The translations under genes and the position numbers were made by a program. A stretch of DNA of 64,000 bases from assembly GCF_007741475.1 (NCBI RefSeq), contig NZ_CP036261.1, positions 1,302,001 through 1,366,000 of the forward strand, in the 5' to 3' direction. The notes under the pieces were generated by a model, which saw only the letters and a list, made by a program, of their open reading frames with translations, did no database searches and was not told where the DNA came from. Shown one piece after another: positions 27,909 to 36,788 of this stretch; position 1 is the stretch's first letter, and the number at the start of each line of letters is the position of its first letter. This DNA comes from Rosistilla ulvae (GTDB lineage Bacteria; Planctomycetota; Planctomycetia; Pirellulales; Pirellulaceae).

Positions 27909-28615
27909 CCAACCGGAAACGAAGTCAAGCACGCTCACGCTCGCATCTTGCGCAGGATCGGGCTAGCACGCACTCGATAGCCGTGTATCCTGGTCGATCA
28001 ACCCGAGCTTCGTTTGGGTAGCGTGGTTCCCTTGGCACGTACGGAACAAGTCATTTAAAAGGGCCGGATTGTTTTTGTGCAGGTTGGTGCGTTCGACGGT
28101 GCGCAGAATGACGAAATCTTACGGATTGTGAGATATTACCTGGTAAAAAGGATTCTTGTTGAACTTCAGCCAACGTATATAAACGTTTGTAGGCACTTCA
28201 CGGATGAAACAAGGTTCTGGCTCTCGGCAACACAGCCATCGATAAAACTAGCGGATCACGTCCATTCTACATGTTTGAAGGTGGAGACTTGGAACGTGCT
28301 TCGTTCGACCGCAATCACCTCCTCAAGCATGGCGCCGAACCGGCAATGATTTACTCCGAAATCGTGCAATGCATGACTTTCCATGAAATGCTCGAAAAGG
28401 AAGACTTTGATACTGTCGACTTGTTGCAAATCGATGCCGAAGGATACGACTACGAGATCATCAAGACGATTGACTTCAATCGTCTCGCGCCGAGCATCTT
28501 GCGCTTCGAATATCGCCCTCTTTCCAACAGCGATCTTGACGAATGCCTGATTATGCTTGGGCGACACGAATACCGATTCATCGTGGAAGACCTCGACCCG
28601 ATAGCAAGCCGTTAA
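27909..28615 (+). pseudogene. FkbM-family methyltransferase, pseudogene
   Basis: Reading one frame from about 27909 gives RILRRIGLARTR, a TAG at 27978-27980, then GSVVPLARTEQVI, a TAA at 28056-28058, then KGRIVFVQVGAFDGAQNDEI and ILVELQPTY, which is the SAM-binding start of FkbM methyltransferases. At about 28211-28219 the coding frame shifts: LALGNTAIDKTSG and PFYMFEGGDLERASF continue in another frame and run to 28615 through VDLLQIDAEGYDYEIIKTIDF and PSILRFEY, all FkbM hallmarks. Two in-frame stops and a frameshift make it non-functional. The family O-methylates sugars or polyketides, so this fits the neighbouring GT61 and DUF1796 genes. Confidence 0.88.
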
Positions 28616-29005
28616 GCAGGCACAACAGTATCTCCGACCGGGCGTCTTGGACAACTCGCGGCTTAGCCGGCCAGCAGCGGTGCACGTCGGACGGCCTGTC
28701 GTGTCATCCAACGCGAGCTGCAAAGGATTACCGGACGCCACGCACAGGCGATGCAAACAGCCTCGATTTGCGAGAGCAACGATTGGTTCTGCGATATCTC
28801 AAGAACCGGGCAATGCCGTGCTCAATCACGCCAAGGCTCGCTGCGTGACGAAAGCGTCGCGCTTTGAAAGTTCTACGGAGCAACCGTTTCTAAGCAGGAC
28901 TTCCGTAAGACGCACGTCCTTGGGCCTTGCATCAGTCCGTGGCGACGAATCCATCCGCTAGAACCAATTTGAACCTACCTTGCTAACAGTTCGCCAGTAC
29001 CGTGC
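28616..29005. other. Spacer between pseudogene and GT61 gene
   Basis: About 390 bases with no coding frame that looks real, no hairpin of note and no repeat shared with other sites in the window. It may be decayed sequence of the surrounding glycan gene patch. Confidence 0.4.
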
Positions 29006-30250
29006 TCAGCCGGTTCGACGCAAAGAAGCCTGACTCTCGCTGGTGGCGATCGCGTGAACGACTGCCGTCTCGAGCCGTTCCAAGGGGCATTGCCATGGGG
29101 CCCGCCACCAACCGCGGCCCGCGGTGACCCGCCGGTACGATACTCCGAGTTCATTGGCAAGTAATTCAAAACAATCGCGATGACAGCTCTCGGGGCGGAT
29201 CTCAATCAGGTTCAGTGGTCGCCGCGTTAACAGGATGTTGACCAGTCCCGCGCCATGCATGCCCACGACGATCGATGCGTCGCGGAATAGGCGAATCTGA
29301 GCTTCTAAATTGTACTCTTCCAAGCAATGGGACTCGAAACCATGCTTTGCAAGCATTCCGGCTACTTCGGCATCGTTGCCCAACGAACGTTTTTTGGCAA
29401 TTCGACGGCTGACATAGACACGCTGACTCGGCTTGGAATCTAGTGCTGCCAAAGTATTGTCGGTTTGACTTTGCAAGCGAATTCCGAGGCGACGTCGCGA
29501 TCCCGCGGTTGCAATGGATGGCACGATCAAACGATTGGCTTGAAGCATCAAGCCCTGATGAGGCTCAATGATCTTTTCCGCTGGAATGCCCAACAACTGC
29601 AGGGCTTGCCACTGGAACGACTTGTAGTTGTCGATCACGTAGGCGTCCGCTTGCATGATCCCCGCTTGGCGGACCAACTCCAGACGCGGCAGCGTTTCAC
29701 GCAGCCAGTGATAGTAGTTGTGCGATCCAGGCGAGTTGAGAATGACGACATCGCCATCGACTTGCACAGGCTTCGGGAAACGGCGCGAGGTCGTTAACCG
29801 ATGACGGTAGTAACGTGGATTAAGCGGCCCGCTGGGAGGCATCTCAGGTATTAGCTGACTGCCATCGCCGTGCAGGTCTGCCAGTGCACGATCGTCGATT
29901 CCGATCCAGTCGCAGCGCCGACCGTAACACCATCCCCCAGCAATCTCAATTACGGAGCCTCCCTCGGCCGGATCGTGCCATAGCAACCGCATCCGGTCAG
30001 GATATTCCGCTAGCAAATCACGCGACGCATCGAGCCGCTGTGGTTTTTTGGCGCCTCGACGAACGGGCAGCAAACCCGTTGGCGCAAACACATATTTGCC
30101 GCGATGAATCAGCTTGCGGTTATGTTTGAGAATATCCATTTCCAAATAGTCTTTCGCGCTTTCAGAATCCGATTGCAGGCGAAATTCCTCTTGGTGTCCA
30201 GCCTGGACATGCCCACAAACCTCCTGAACAGTAGTGCCATCGCGAGCCAC
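29006..30250 (-). CDS. Glycosyltransferase family 61 (DUF563) protein
   Basis: A 414-residue protein of the DUF563/GT61 family, which transfers sugars such as xylose or GlcNAc in surface or extracellular glycans. Hallmarks are HNYYHWLRETLPRLELV, YVSRRIAKKRSLGNDAEVAGML and VGMHGAGLVNILL. A GTG at 30250 opens the frame, but the ATG at 30139 (MDILKHNRKLIHRGKYVF) is also possible. No signal peptide is seen, so it probably acts in the cytoplasm. Together with the FkbM relic and DUF1796 gene it marks a small, partly decayed polysaccharide gene patch. Confidence 0.88.
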   Translation of the reverse strand: MARDGTTVQEVCGHVQAGHQEEFRLQSDSESAKDYLEMDILKHNRKLIHRGKYVFAPTGLLPVRRGAKKPQRLDASRDLLAEYPDRMRLLWHDPAEGGSVIEIAGGWCYGRRCDWIGIDDRALADLHGDGSQLIPEMPPSGPLNPRYYRHRLTTSRRFPKPVQVDGDVVILNSPGSHNYYHWLRETLPRLELVRQAGIMQADAYVIDNYKSFQWQALQLLGIPAEKIIEPHQGLMLQANRLIVPSIATAGSRRRLGIRLQSQTDNTLAALDSKPSQRVYVSRRIAKKRSLGNDAEVAGMLAKHGFESHCLEEYNLEAQIRLFRDASIVVGMHGAGLVNILLTRRPLNLIEIRPESCHRDCFELLANELGVSYRRVTAGRGWWRAPWQCPLERLETAVVHAIATSESQASLRRTG

Positions 30251-30368
30251 CCGTCAAGGTCAGCGCGTGGCCCGAATTGGGTAGCCATCGCCGTGCTGCC
30301 TATTCCGCCGATCCTGAACGTGAGCGTTGGGCAGACGGGTACTCACTTTCGGATCCTTCGGGGCAAAC

Positions 30369-31745
30369 TCAAACGTTCTCAATCGACGCAACACCATCGG
30401 CTTTGGCTTTCGACTCGCATTCCCCCGCCGCGGCGCGGCGGGTTTGTTGGCGTCCCAGATAGATCGCCAAGATTCCCCAAACGATCACGACGGGGATCAT
30501 CAACGCGTTCATCGCGGCCAGTCCCAGATGCCACTGTCGGATGAAAGCAAACGCTTGGCCGCTGATCGCATCGCCGCCACGGACCACGACCGTGTCGATG
30601 AAGCTTTTCGATTTGTATTTGTCGGCGCGATCGACCACCGTGAACAAGACCTCTCGCGATGGAACCGTCACGCCGTAGACGACCCCGCGGCGGACGACGT
30701 CGCTGATCGCTAGAACGGCGATCGATGGGAACAGCCCCAGCCCGATCAACGCCAGCAAGCAGACGACCGGCAGCAGCACTAGCGCCGCCGCGACTCCCAT
30801 CCGTCGCAGCACGAGCCCGACCACACCGGCTTGTAATCCCAGCGTCAGCAGCTGAGTAAACAGATTCAGCTTGCCAAACAGAGCGGTCTGCGCGTCGCGT
30901 TCGGGAATGAACTCTTTCACAAGTTCCGCTTGCACCAGATAAAAATGCGTGCCGGTCAATTGGCCCAGCAACAGGAACAGACAGATCATCGCCAGGTAAG
31001 GCGAACGGGCGACGTGTGTGATCCCTTCGAAGATCCCTCCGCCCGGCGCCGGTTCGTCGTCGGAAGACTTTGAATCGGTCGACGCTCCCGATTGCACAGA
31101 CTCATCGGCAGCGGAAACCTCGGTCGCGGGCGGTTCGGCTTTCATCATCCGTCCGGCGCAAAAGACGCCGACTTCCAACAGCACGATCGGCAACCACAAC
31201 AGGTTCTGCACGCCCAGGATCGTCGACAGCAGCGAGGTCAACAGCGAACCGACGATCGCTCCCAACGTGCCTCCGACAGCGATCATTCCAAAGACGCGTT
31301 TGGCTTGGCGACTGTCATAGAGATCGGCCAACACGCTCCAGAAGACCGATGTGTTGAACAGACTGAAGACGCTGGTCCAGATGAAGAAACATCGCGCGAC
31401 CCAAACGTGGACCTCGGCACTCTCGACGTGCATCGCCAACCAGAACAGCAGCAGATTAAGGGCAAAGAATCGGTAGACGATCGGCACCAAACGTTTGCGT
31501 TGGCAGCGAGCCACAACAAAGGAATAGATCGGCACCGCGATTAGCATCGTTGTGAAAGTGCCCAGGAAAAGCCACGGCAACTGTTTCGTGCCTCCTTGAA
31601 TCCCCATCGTCTCGCGGACCGGGCGGATCACAAAGTAGGCCAACAGAATGCAGAAGAACCAAGCGAATGCCCAAGCCGCCCGCCGCCGCTGGTCGGTCGA
31701 CATCGCAGTCCACTGCGTTTGCCATTGGCGAATGAAGCCCATCAT
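30369..31745 (-). CDS. NTP/NDP exchange-type MFS transporter (TlcA/NTT-like)
   Basis: About 458 residues from the ATG at 31745, preferred over the upstream GTG because GGGGA lies about six bases before it. Eleven to twelve hydrophobic segments are visible, with the family signature YFVIRPVRETMGIQGG early and VGGTLGAIVGSLLTSLLS later; a hydrophilic Ser/Asp/Glu loop (about residues 230-250) splits the two halves. The family includes ADP/ATP translocases of intracellular bacteria and many free-living homologues of unknown substrate. The C-terminus (GRQQTRRAAAGE) is encoded by the GC hairpin repeat. It diverges from the AAA+ gene across about 90 bases. Confidence 0.82.
   Translation of the reverse strand: MMGFIRQWQTQWTAMSTDQRRRAAWAFAWFFCILLAYFVIRPVRETMGIQGGTKQLPWLFLGTFTTMLIAVPIYSFVVARCQRKRLVPIVYRFFALNLLLFWLAMHVESAEVHVWVARCFFIWTSVFSLFNTSVFWSVLADLYDSRQAKRVFGMIAVGGTLGAIVGSLLTSLLSTILGVQNLLWLPIVLLEVGVFCAGRMMKAEPPATEVSAADESVQSGASTDSKSSDDEPAPGGGIFEGITHVARSPYLAMICLFLLLGQLTGTHFYLVQAELVKEFIPERDAQTALFGKLNLFTQLLTLGLQAGVVGLVLRRMGVAAALVLLPVVCLLALIGLGLFPSIAVLAISDVVRRGVVYGVTVPSREVLFTVVDRADKYKSKSFIDTVVVRGGDAISGQAFAFIRQWHLGLAAMNALMIPVVIVWGILAIYLGRQQTRRAAAGECESKAKADGVASIENV
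30424..30442. repeat. GC hairpin repeat, copy 3 (inside a coding end)
   Basis: The same CCCGCCGC-GGC-GCGGCGGG hairpin as at 24198 and 26577, here inside the last codons of the transporter gene, where it encodes TRRAAAGE on the minus strand. The matching segment extends to about 30470. Confidence 0.8.
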
Positions 31746-31838
31746 GCTGTCCCCGGTTGATTCCACGCCAATGCAAATGCTGATATTCTAGCGAGACGCT
31801 GGCGTTTGTATCACCGCATATCAATTGGACCACAGGCA

Positions 31839-33572
31839 ATGGACACTCCCAACGACGACGCCATCTTGGCTTCGATCCGCACCTACCGCGAAGCCTTGCA
31901 ACAGACGCGCGACCTGTTCATCAGCAGCGGTCGTCAGATCGTCGACCACGACGCCTGGATGCTCGACGGTGGCGAGACCGATTTTGTCAGCCAGATGGAC
32001 GACCTGCACAGCGGATTCATCATGAAAGTCTTCGCCGTCGGTGCCTCCAGCCAAGCGGCCAACCTGATCGAACAGCGGCAACTGGGCCGCGTGCTGCTGA
32101 CGCATCTGTGGGGCAAACCGATCATGGGGGCACAGTTGCGTGAGGCGGTCGATTGGCTGTTGGATGAAGCCGAGAACTTCGAGTGGCACGACCTGATCCA
32201 ACCCTTTATCGTCCTGCCGCCGCTGCGCGATCGCTGGGGTGAAGTCATGGCGTTGGCGATCCGGATGGCGAACATCGTCGCCAAAGCGGACGGTTTGATC
32301 GGCACCGCCGACACGGCGCGGCTGCGTCAATTACAAGACGATCTCGATCAAGCGGCGGCGCAAACCGAAGCTCATTTTGCTGGCGACAGTCGAACCGAGC
32401 GCGAGGTGGTTCGCAAAGTCGGCGAGGACTCGCAGCGGCTGCGCAAAAATCCAGAGCCTCCGCTGCGACAGGCACCGCCAGCGCCGACGGCTTCTGCGCA
32501 GGCGGGGCCCACGACGGCCGGGCCGGCTGCCGAACCGGAACCTCAGCTGTCGCCCGAGGAGCGGTTGCAGAAGTCGCTGGCGAAGCTGAACGAGTTGATC
32601 GGGCTGGAGAACATCAAAGAACAAGTCTCCACGCTGACGAACTTTTTGAAGATGGAAGCGCGCCGCGTGGCCGAGGGTTTGCCGACGACCGAACCGAGCC
32701 TGCACATGTCGTTTGTCGGCAATCCGGGAACCGGCAAGACGACTGTCGCCCGGATCATCGCCGACATCTTTGGAGCTCTTGGCGTATTGGACAAAGGCCA
32801 ATTGGCCGAGACCGACCGCAGTGGATTGGTCGCCGAATACGCGGGGCAGACCGGTCCCAAGACCAACGCCAAGATCGACGAAGCGCTCGACGGCGTGCTG
32901 TTTATCGACGAGGCGTACACGCTGATCGATGCCAGCGGGCAGGATCAATACGGCCGTGAAGCGATCCAAACGCTGCTGAAACGGATGGAGGATCAACGCA
33001 ATCGATTGGTCGTGATCCTGGCCGGTTATCCCAACGAGATGAACACGATGATCCGGTCCAACCCCGGGCTCAGTTCACGGGTCGGCACGACGATGGAGTT
33101 CATCGATTACACGCCGGGCGAATTGAGTCGCATCTTCGGTTTGATGTGTGGCAAGGCGAAGTACGAACTTCCCAGCGAAACCCGACGCCGCGTGCTGCAT
33201 GGGCTGACGTTCCTGTACGCCACGCGTGACCGACACTTCGGCAACGGCCGAACGGCACGTAACGCTTTCGAGCGAACGGTCCGCCGACTGGCAAATCGAC
33301 TGGCCGGAATCCAGGAGATCACGCGCGAACTGTTGGTGACGATCGCTCCCGAAGATATCGAGATCCCGGACCTCTCCGACGAACAACTCGACGCATTGGG
33401 CAAGCTGCCGATGAACCTGGAAGTGCCGTGCGATCACTGCCAAGCCAAACAAACGATCGCCGACACCTGCTTGGCGACCGAAGTCGTCTGCACCGCGTGC
33501 AGCAAGACGTTTGAACCCGGATGGGGCGAACCAGTCGCCGAAGCGACGGAAGCTGAAGAGCCAATCGTTTAA
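31839..33572 (+). CDS. AAA+ ATPase (CbbX/SpoVK-like) with TerB-like N-terminus and zinc ribbon
   Basis: A 577-residue protein. Residues about 1-165 are helical and end with MANIVAKADGLIGTADTARL, resembling the TerB/tellurite-resistance helical domain. A Pro/Ala/Glu linker follows. The AAA+ module has Walker A GNPGTGKTT (294-302), Walker B GVLFIDEAYTL (about 352-362), sensor-1 region VVILAGYPNEM and arginine-finger region NPGLSSRV, as in CbbX and the SpoVK clade. A C-terminal treble-clef-like ribbon has CDHC (531-534) and CTAC about 20 residues later. CbbX remodels Rubisco, but no Rubisco genes are here, so a different client is expected. Divergent from the NTP transporter. Confidence 0.85.
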   Translation: MDTPNDDAILASIRTYREALQQTRDLFISSGRQIVDHDAWMLDGGETDFVSQMDDLHSGFIMKVFAVGASSQAANLIEQRQLGRVLLTHLWGKPIMGAQLREAVDWLLDEAENFEWHDLIQPFIVLPPLRDRWGEVMALAIRMANIVAKADGLIGTADTARLRQLQDDLDQAAAQTEAHFAGDSRTEREVVRKVGEDSQRLRKNPEPPLRQAPPAPTASAQAGPTTAGPAAEPEPQLSPEERLQKSLAKLNELIGLENIKEQVSTLTNFLKMEARRVAEGLPTTEPSLHMSFVGNPGTGKTTVARIIADIFGALGVLDKGQLAETDRSGLVAEYAGQTGPKTNAKIDEALDGVLFIDEAYTLIDASGQDQYGREAIQTLLKRMEDQRNRLVVILAGYPNEMNTMIRSNPGLSSRVGTTMEFIDYTPGELSRIFGLMCGKAKYELPSETRRRVLHGLTFLYATRDRHFGNGRTARNAFERTVRRLANRLAGIQEITRELLVTIAPEDIEIPDLSDEQLDALGKLPMNLEVPCDHCQAKQTIADTCLATEVVCTACSKTFEPGWGEPVAEATEAEEPIV

Positions 33573-34130
33573 CCGCGGTGGCAACGCCCCGCGCGTTTAC
33601 GTCGATAGATACGTGTTTGTCACGCCCGGACGCGCGGCCCGCTGGGCACGCGGTTAAACGAAGTGGCTGGGTCGCTCCGATCGTTTAACCGCGCGGGCAA
33701 CGCCCCGCGCGGTTACATCGATAGATACCCGGTTGTCGCGACTGGACGCGCGGCCCGCTGGGCACGCGGTTAAACGAGGTGGCTGGGTCGCTCCGATCGT
33801 TTAACCGCGGCGGCAACGCCCCGCGCGTTTACGTCGATAGATACGTGTTTGTCGCGACTGGACGCGCGGCCCGCTGGGCACGCGGTTAAACGAGGTGGCT
33901 GGGTCGCTCCGATCGTTTAACCGCGGCGGCAACGCCCCGCGCGTTTACATCGATAGACACTCGTTTGTCGCGACTGGACGCGCGGCCCGTTGGGCACGCG
34001 GTTAAACGAGGTGGCTGGGTCGCTCCGATCGTTTAACCGCGGCGGCAACGCCCCGCGCGTTAGTGTTGATAGATACGCGTTTTTCGCGCCCGGACGCGCG
34101 GCCCGCTGGGCACGCGGTTAAACGAAGGGG
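33567..34130. repeat. Five-copy tandem array of a 116-bp palindromic unit
   Basis: Units begin at 33567, 33682, 33798, 33914 and 34030 (periods 115, 116, 116, 116). Each starts CGTTTAACCGCG and ends CGCGGTTAAACG, exact reverse complements, with matching GC-rich arms (GCAACGCCCCGCGCG facing CGCGCGGCCCGCTGGGC) around an AT-richer centre (GATAGATAC). The first unit overlaps the last codons and stop of the AAA+ gene. The units are nearly identical, differing by a few substitutions, so expansion is recent. The same unit family occurs at 54882-55145. Confidence 0.92.
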
Positions 34131-34145
34131 CCGTGGAGGTCGGTA

Positions 34146-34817
34146 CTACGGGCGGCCGAAGGTGCTTTGCACCAGGACCGACATGCTTCCTTTATTGTCG
34201 CGCGGATCGACGTCGAACATCCGCAAGACGAGCCTGCCTGTTTCGGGAGCTATGAAATCGGTCCCCGTGCCGATCGGGAACGGCTTTAATTTGCTGACGT
34301 CCGGCTGGCTGACGATCATCCCGATCAGCGTCCCCAGCTTGATCTTGTTGTTCTTCGGATCGATCTCTTTGGGAATCACCAAGCCGTTGGCGTCGGTTTC
34401 ATTGACGACAAACCAAGTTCCTTTGGCTTCGATGTGGACCGGGTTCCCTTTGACAAGAATGATCTGCGTATCCTGCCAGTCGCGGTTCGCTTGGACCTCG
34501 ACCACCTTGCGATCCTGGGTCGATTGAGCGTTCAAGATTCGCTTCAGCCCCAGCTGAGCCGCTTCGTATTCGGGAATCAAACGGGTCATCGATTCGTAGA
34601 CCTCGCGGGCCCCGTCGAGGTTCTTCTTCCGTTCGTATTCCGCTGCCAGTTTCTCCGCTTTGGAAACGAACTCCTTATGCAGCCCCAACAGTTCGGGATC
34701 GCTGACGGACGAATCGCCTGTCGGACGCGCACCGCGGCCTGGCCGTTGAGCCGACGCGATGGAAGCGATGCTGACGACAAGCAGCACAACGGCAGTGAAA
34801 AGATAGCGAGGTGACAT
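34146..34817 (-). CDS. Exported protein with LecA/PA-IL-like beta domain
   Basis: About 223 residues from the ATG at 34817, chosen because AGGACC lies eight bases upstream and a signal peptide follows at once (YLFTAVVLLVVSIASIASAQ). A helical, TPR-like segment (AEKLAAEYERKKNLDGAREVYESMTRL) leads into a beta-rich domain with WQDTQIILVKGNPVHIEAKGTW, LGTLIGMI, DFIAPETGRLVLRMFD and DNKGSMSVLV, a pattern of the PA-IL/LecA-like galactose-binding fold. A similar domain closes the peptidase at 8188. Sugar binding is predicted, not shown. Confidence 0.72.
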   Translation of the reverse strand: MSPRYLFTAVVLLVVSIASIASAQRPGRGARPTGDSSVSDPELLGLHKEFVSKAEKLAAEYERKKNLDGAREVYESMTRLIPEYEAAQLGLKRILNAQSTQDRKVVEVQANRDWQDTQIILVKGNPVHIEAKGTWFVVNETDANGLVIPKEIDPKNNKIKLGTLIGMIVSQPDVSKLKPFPIGTGTDFIAPETGRLVLRMFDVDPRDNKGSMSVLVQSTFGRP

Positions 34818-34904
34818 GCTCAAAGGTCCTGGGGAGGCAGACAAAAGCGGGGCGGTTGGCAAACGGAGAACGATCGCGTTGAACATTCTAATTGCTCGCC
34901 GCGG

Positions 34905-36038
34905 TCACTTCCAATCGAGTCCTTGATGCAGCGTGCCGAAGACGACCGGTCCGTCGGTGGTTGCGGCAACCATGTCCTCAACGCGGACACCGCCGAGGCT
35001 GCGACCATACAAACCGGGCTCGATCGTCAGGACTTCATTCGGCAGGATCTCCGGGCCGCCGTCGTCCAACAGAATTGGTTCGTGAATCTCCAGCCCGATC
35101 CCGTGCCCGGTGCCATGTTGAATCGATGGATGGTCGGTGACCGTGCCGCGCGACAGCGGATAACCGCGGTCGAGCAAGACGTCGGTCGACGCTTGGTGCA
35201 CCGCGTCGCCGGTGTTTCCCACTCGCAGCGCAGCCGTCGCAGCGGCTTTGGCCTGAACCACCGCCGCGTGCATATGCTTGACCTCTTCGGACGCTTGCCC
35301 GTGAACGACAGTCCGCGTGCAATCGCCCCAGTAACGGCTGGACAAATCGCGCGGGAACAGATCGACGACGATCGGCACCTCGGTTCTCAGCGGCCCGGCG
35401 CCGGCGTGGTGACAGTCGGCGACTTCGGGAGCCGTCGCGACGATCGATCCGTGTTCCATGGCAAAGTTGTACTCGAGAAAGAACTGCGCGGCGATCGCTT
35501 TGACGCGTTCGCTGGTCAGCAATTCCCCTTCGTGCACCAATTGGCCGCTGGCATTGGCGGTGCTTGCGGCGATCGTGCGGCACGCCAACTCCATCGCCCG
35601 CTGCGTCATCTCTTGAGCCGTTTGCAAACACTCCAGCTCGCGGTCGCTCTTGCTGCGGCGATCGATCACGCCCAGGTCGGCGTTGTAAGCGATCTCGATT
35701 CCCGCTTGCTGGATGTGCCAAGCGAAGATGAACGGCAGTGTGCGATCGGTTTGAATCGATGCGATCTTTTTGCGAGCCAAGAACTCGGCAACTGCTTGAG
35801 CCGTCGCGGTCGCGCGATCGGGACTCAGCCCACCGGCGGGAGCGTATTCGCCGGGCGAACCGAAGTGGTTGGCGGTCAGTTGTCGCCGCGCGCGGTCGAC
35901 TTCGATGTCCCGCACGATCACCGTCGTCTCGTCATCGACTTGGATCCAAGCCGCCGGATCGCCGACGGACAACGGCATGCGGTGAAACAGCGAGGCGTTT
36001 TCGGCGGGGATTCCGGCTAACAGCGTGGTGGTTTGCAT
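34905..36038 (-). CDS. M24-family Xaa-Pro aminopeptidase-like protein
   Basis: A 377-residue pita-bread-fold metallopeptidase. The five metal ligands of the family can be placed in order: Asp in IVVDLFPRD, Asp in YWGDCTRT, His in HGTGHGIGLEIHE, Glu in VLTIEPGLY and Glu in GVRVEDM. The creatinase-like N-terminal domain is present but short. It is expected to remove N-terminal residues before proline in the cytoplasm. Its ATG at 36038 is the first in frame and no signal peptide is seen. The Nudix gene lies about 57 bases upstream on the same strand, so the two may be cotranscribed. Confidence 0.9.
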   Translation of the reverse strand: MQTTTLLAGIPAENASLFHRMPLSVGDPAAWIQVDDETTVIVRDIEVDRARRQLTANHFGSPGEYAPAGGLSPDRATATAQAVAEFLARKKIASIQTDRTLPFIFAWHIQQAGIEIAYNADLGVIDRRSKSDRELECLQTAQEMTQRAMELACRTIAASTANASGQLVHEGELLTSERVKAIAAQFFLEYNFAMEHGSIVATAPEVADCHHAGAGPLRTEVPIVVDLFPRDLSSRYWGDCTRTVVHGQASEEVKHMHAAVVQAKAAATAALRVGNTGDAVHQASTDVLLDRGYPLSRGTVTDHPSIQHGTGHGIGLEIHEPILLDDGGPEILPNEVLTIEPGLYGRSLGGVRVEDMVAATTDGPVVFGTLHQGLDWK

Positions 36039-36094
36039 GATGACTTATGAGAGGCGAGGTGTTCAGAAAAGAAAGGCGTCGACAAGAGGTTCGG

Positions 36095-36619
36095 TTAGCG
36101 GTTTTGGCGGTCCAGCCAACGGCGAACCCACAGCAGTCCGGTCAGCGTTTTGCCATCTTCGAATTCGCCGCGATCGATCATCGCGTCGATCTCCGCCCAG
36201 GTGGTGATCCGGTTCACGATCGCTTCCCCCGCTTCCCGCGCATGATCCCCTTCGGTCAGATCCTCGGCGATAAACAGATGCATCAATTCGTCGGTGATCC
36301 CTGGCGAAGCGTAGAACTGGAGAGCTCGCGTCAGTTTGCCAGCGCGATATCCAGTCTCTTCGATCAACTCGCGAGCCGCTGTGACTTCGGCAGCTTCGTT
36401 GGGTTCGCGCGTCCCGGCGGGCAACTCCATCAACGTCTTGCCGACGGTCGCTCGCGTGTTTTGAATCAACACAACGCGATCGTTGTCCAACAGCGGCGCG
36501 ATCACCACCGCGCCGGGATGCCGAGCGACATGCCGCTTGATCGGGCTGCCGTCAGCCGTCGGCACATCGATCTCATGGACGTTAAATCGGATACCTTCAA
36601 AAACGATGCGGTCGGCCAC
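36095..36619 (-). CDS. Nudix hydrolase, ADP-ribose pyrophosphatase-like
   Basis: A 174-residue Nudix protein beginning at a GTG. The Nudix box GX5EX7REUXEEXGU is perfect at residues 69-91 (Gly69, Glu75, Arg83-Glu84, Glu87-Glu88, Gly90). The N-terminal part (FEGIRFNVHEIDV ... HVARHPGAVVIAPL) and the downstream FYASPGITDELMHLFIAEDL match the ADP-ribose/NDP-sugar pyrophosphatase subgroup. It would hydrolyse ADP-ribose or a similar nucleoside diphosphate derivative. The M24 peptidase gene follows on the same strand. Confidence 0.92.
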   Translation of the reverse strand: MADRIVFEGIRFNVHEIDVPTADGSPIKRHVARHPGAVVIAPLLDNDRVVLIQNTRATVGKTLMELPAGTREPNEAAEVTAARELIEETGYRAGKLTRALQFYASPGITDELMHLFIAEDLTEGDHAREAGEAIVNRITTWAEIDAMIDRGEFEDGKTLTGLLWVRRWLDRQNR

Positions 36620-36704
36620 GACGTGACTCTCTGGGGTAGGTGGAGCGATGCAGAGAAGCCCAAGCGTAACACGATTGAGAATCGGGAGCTATAAGCCGGG
36701 GTGA

Positions 36705-36759
36705 GCAAGCAGGGCCGCTGCCTGTGTGGCAACGAGATGCGATCGAAAGCCCTGCTTGC
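36705..36759. terminator. Perfect 11-bp inverted repeat between hppA and Nudix genes
   Basis: GCAAGCAGGGC at 36705-36715 pairs exactly with GCCCTGCTTGC at 36749-36759 across a 33-base loop. It lies downstream of the hppA stop (36789, minus strand) and upstream of the Nudix gene start. With no U-tract it is not a classic terminator, but it may end or stabilise the hppA transcript. Confidence 0.5.
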
Positions 36760-36788
36760 AAATTGAAATACGCTTCTCACCAAGCACG

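Noticed and set aside
28256-28756. 166-codon minus-strand open frame
   Set aside because: Antisense to the FkbM pseudogene; contains no recognisable domain, and the sense strand has clear FkbM homology.
33567-34130. Possible CRISPR array
   Set aside because: The repeats are 116 bp, head to tail without unique spacers, and palindromic throughout, with no cas genes nearby.
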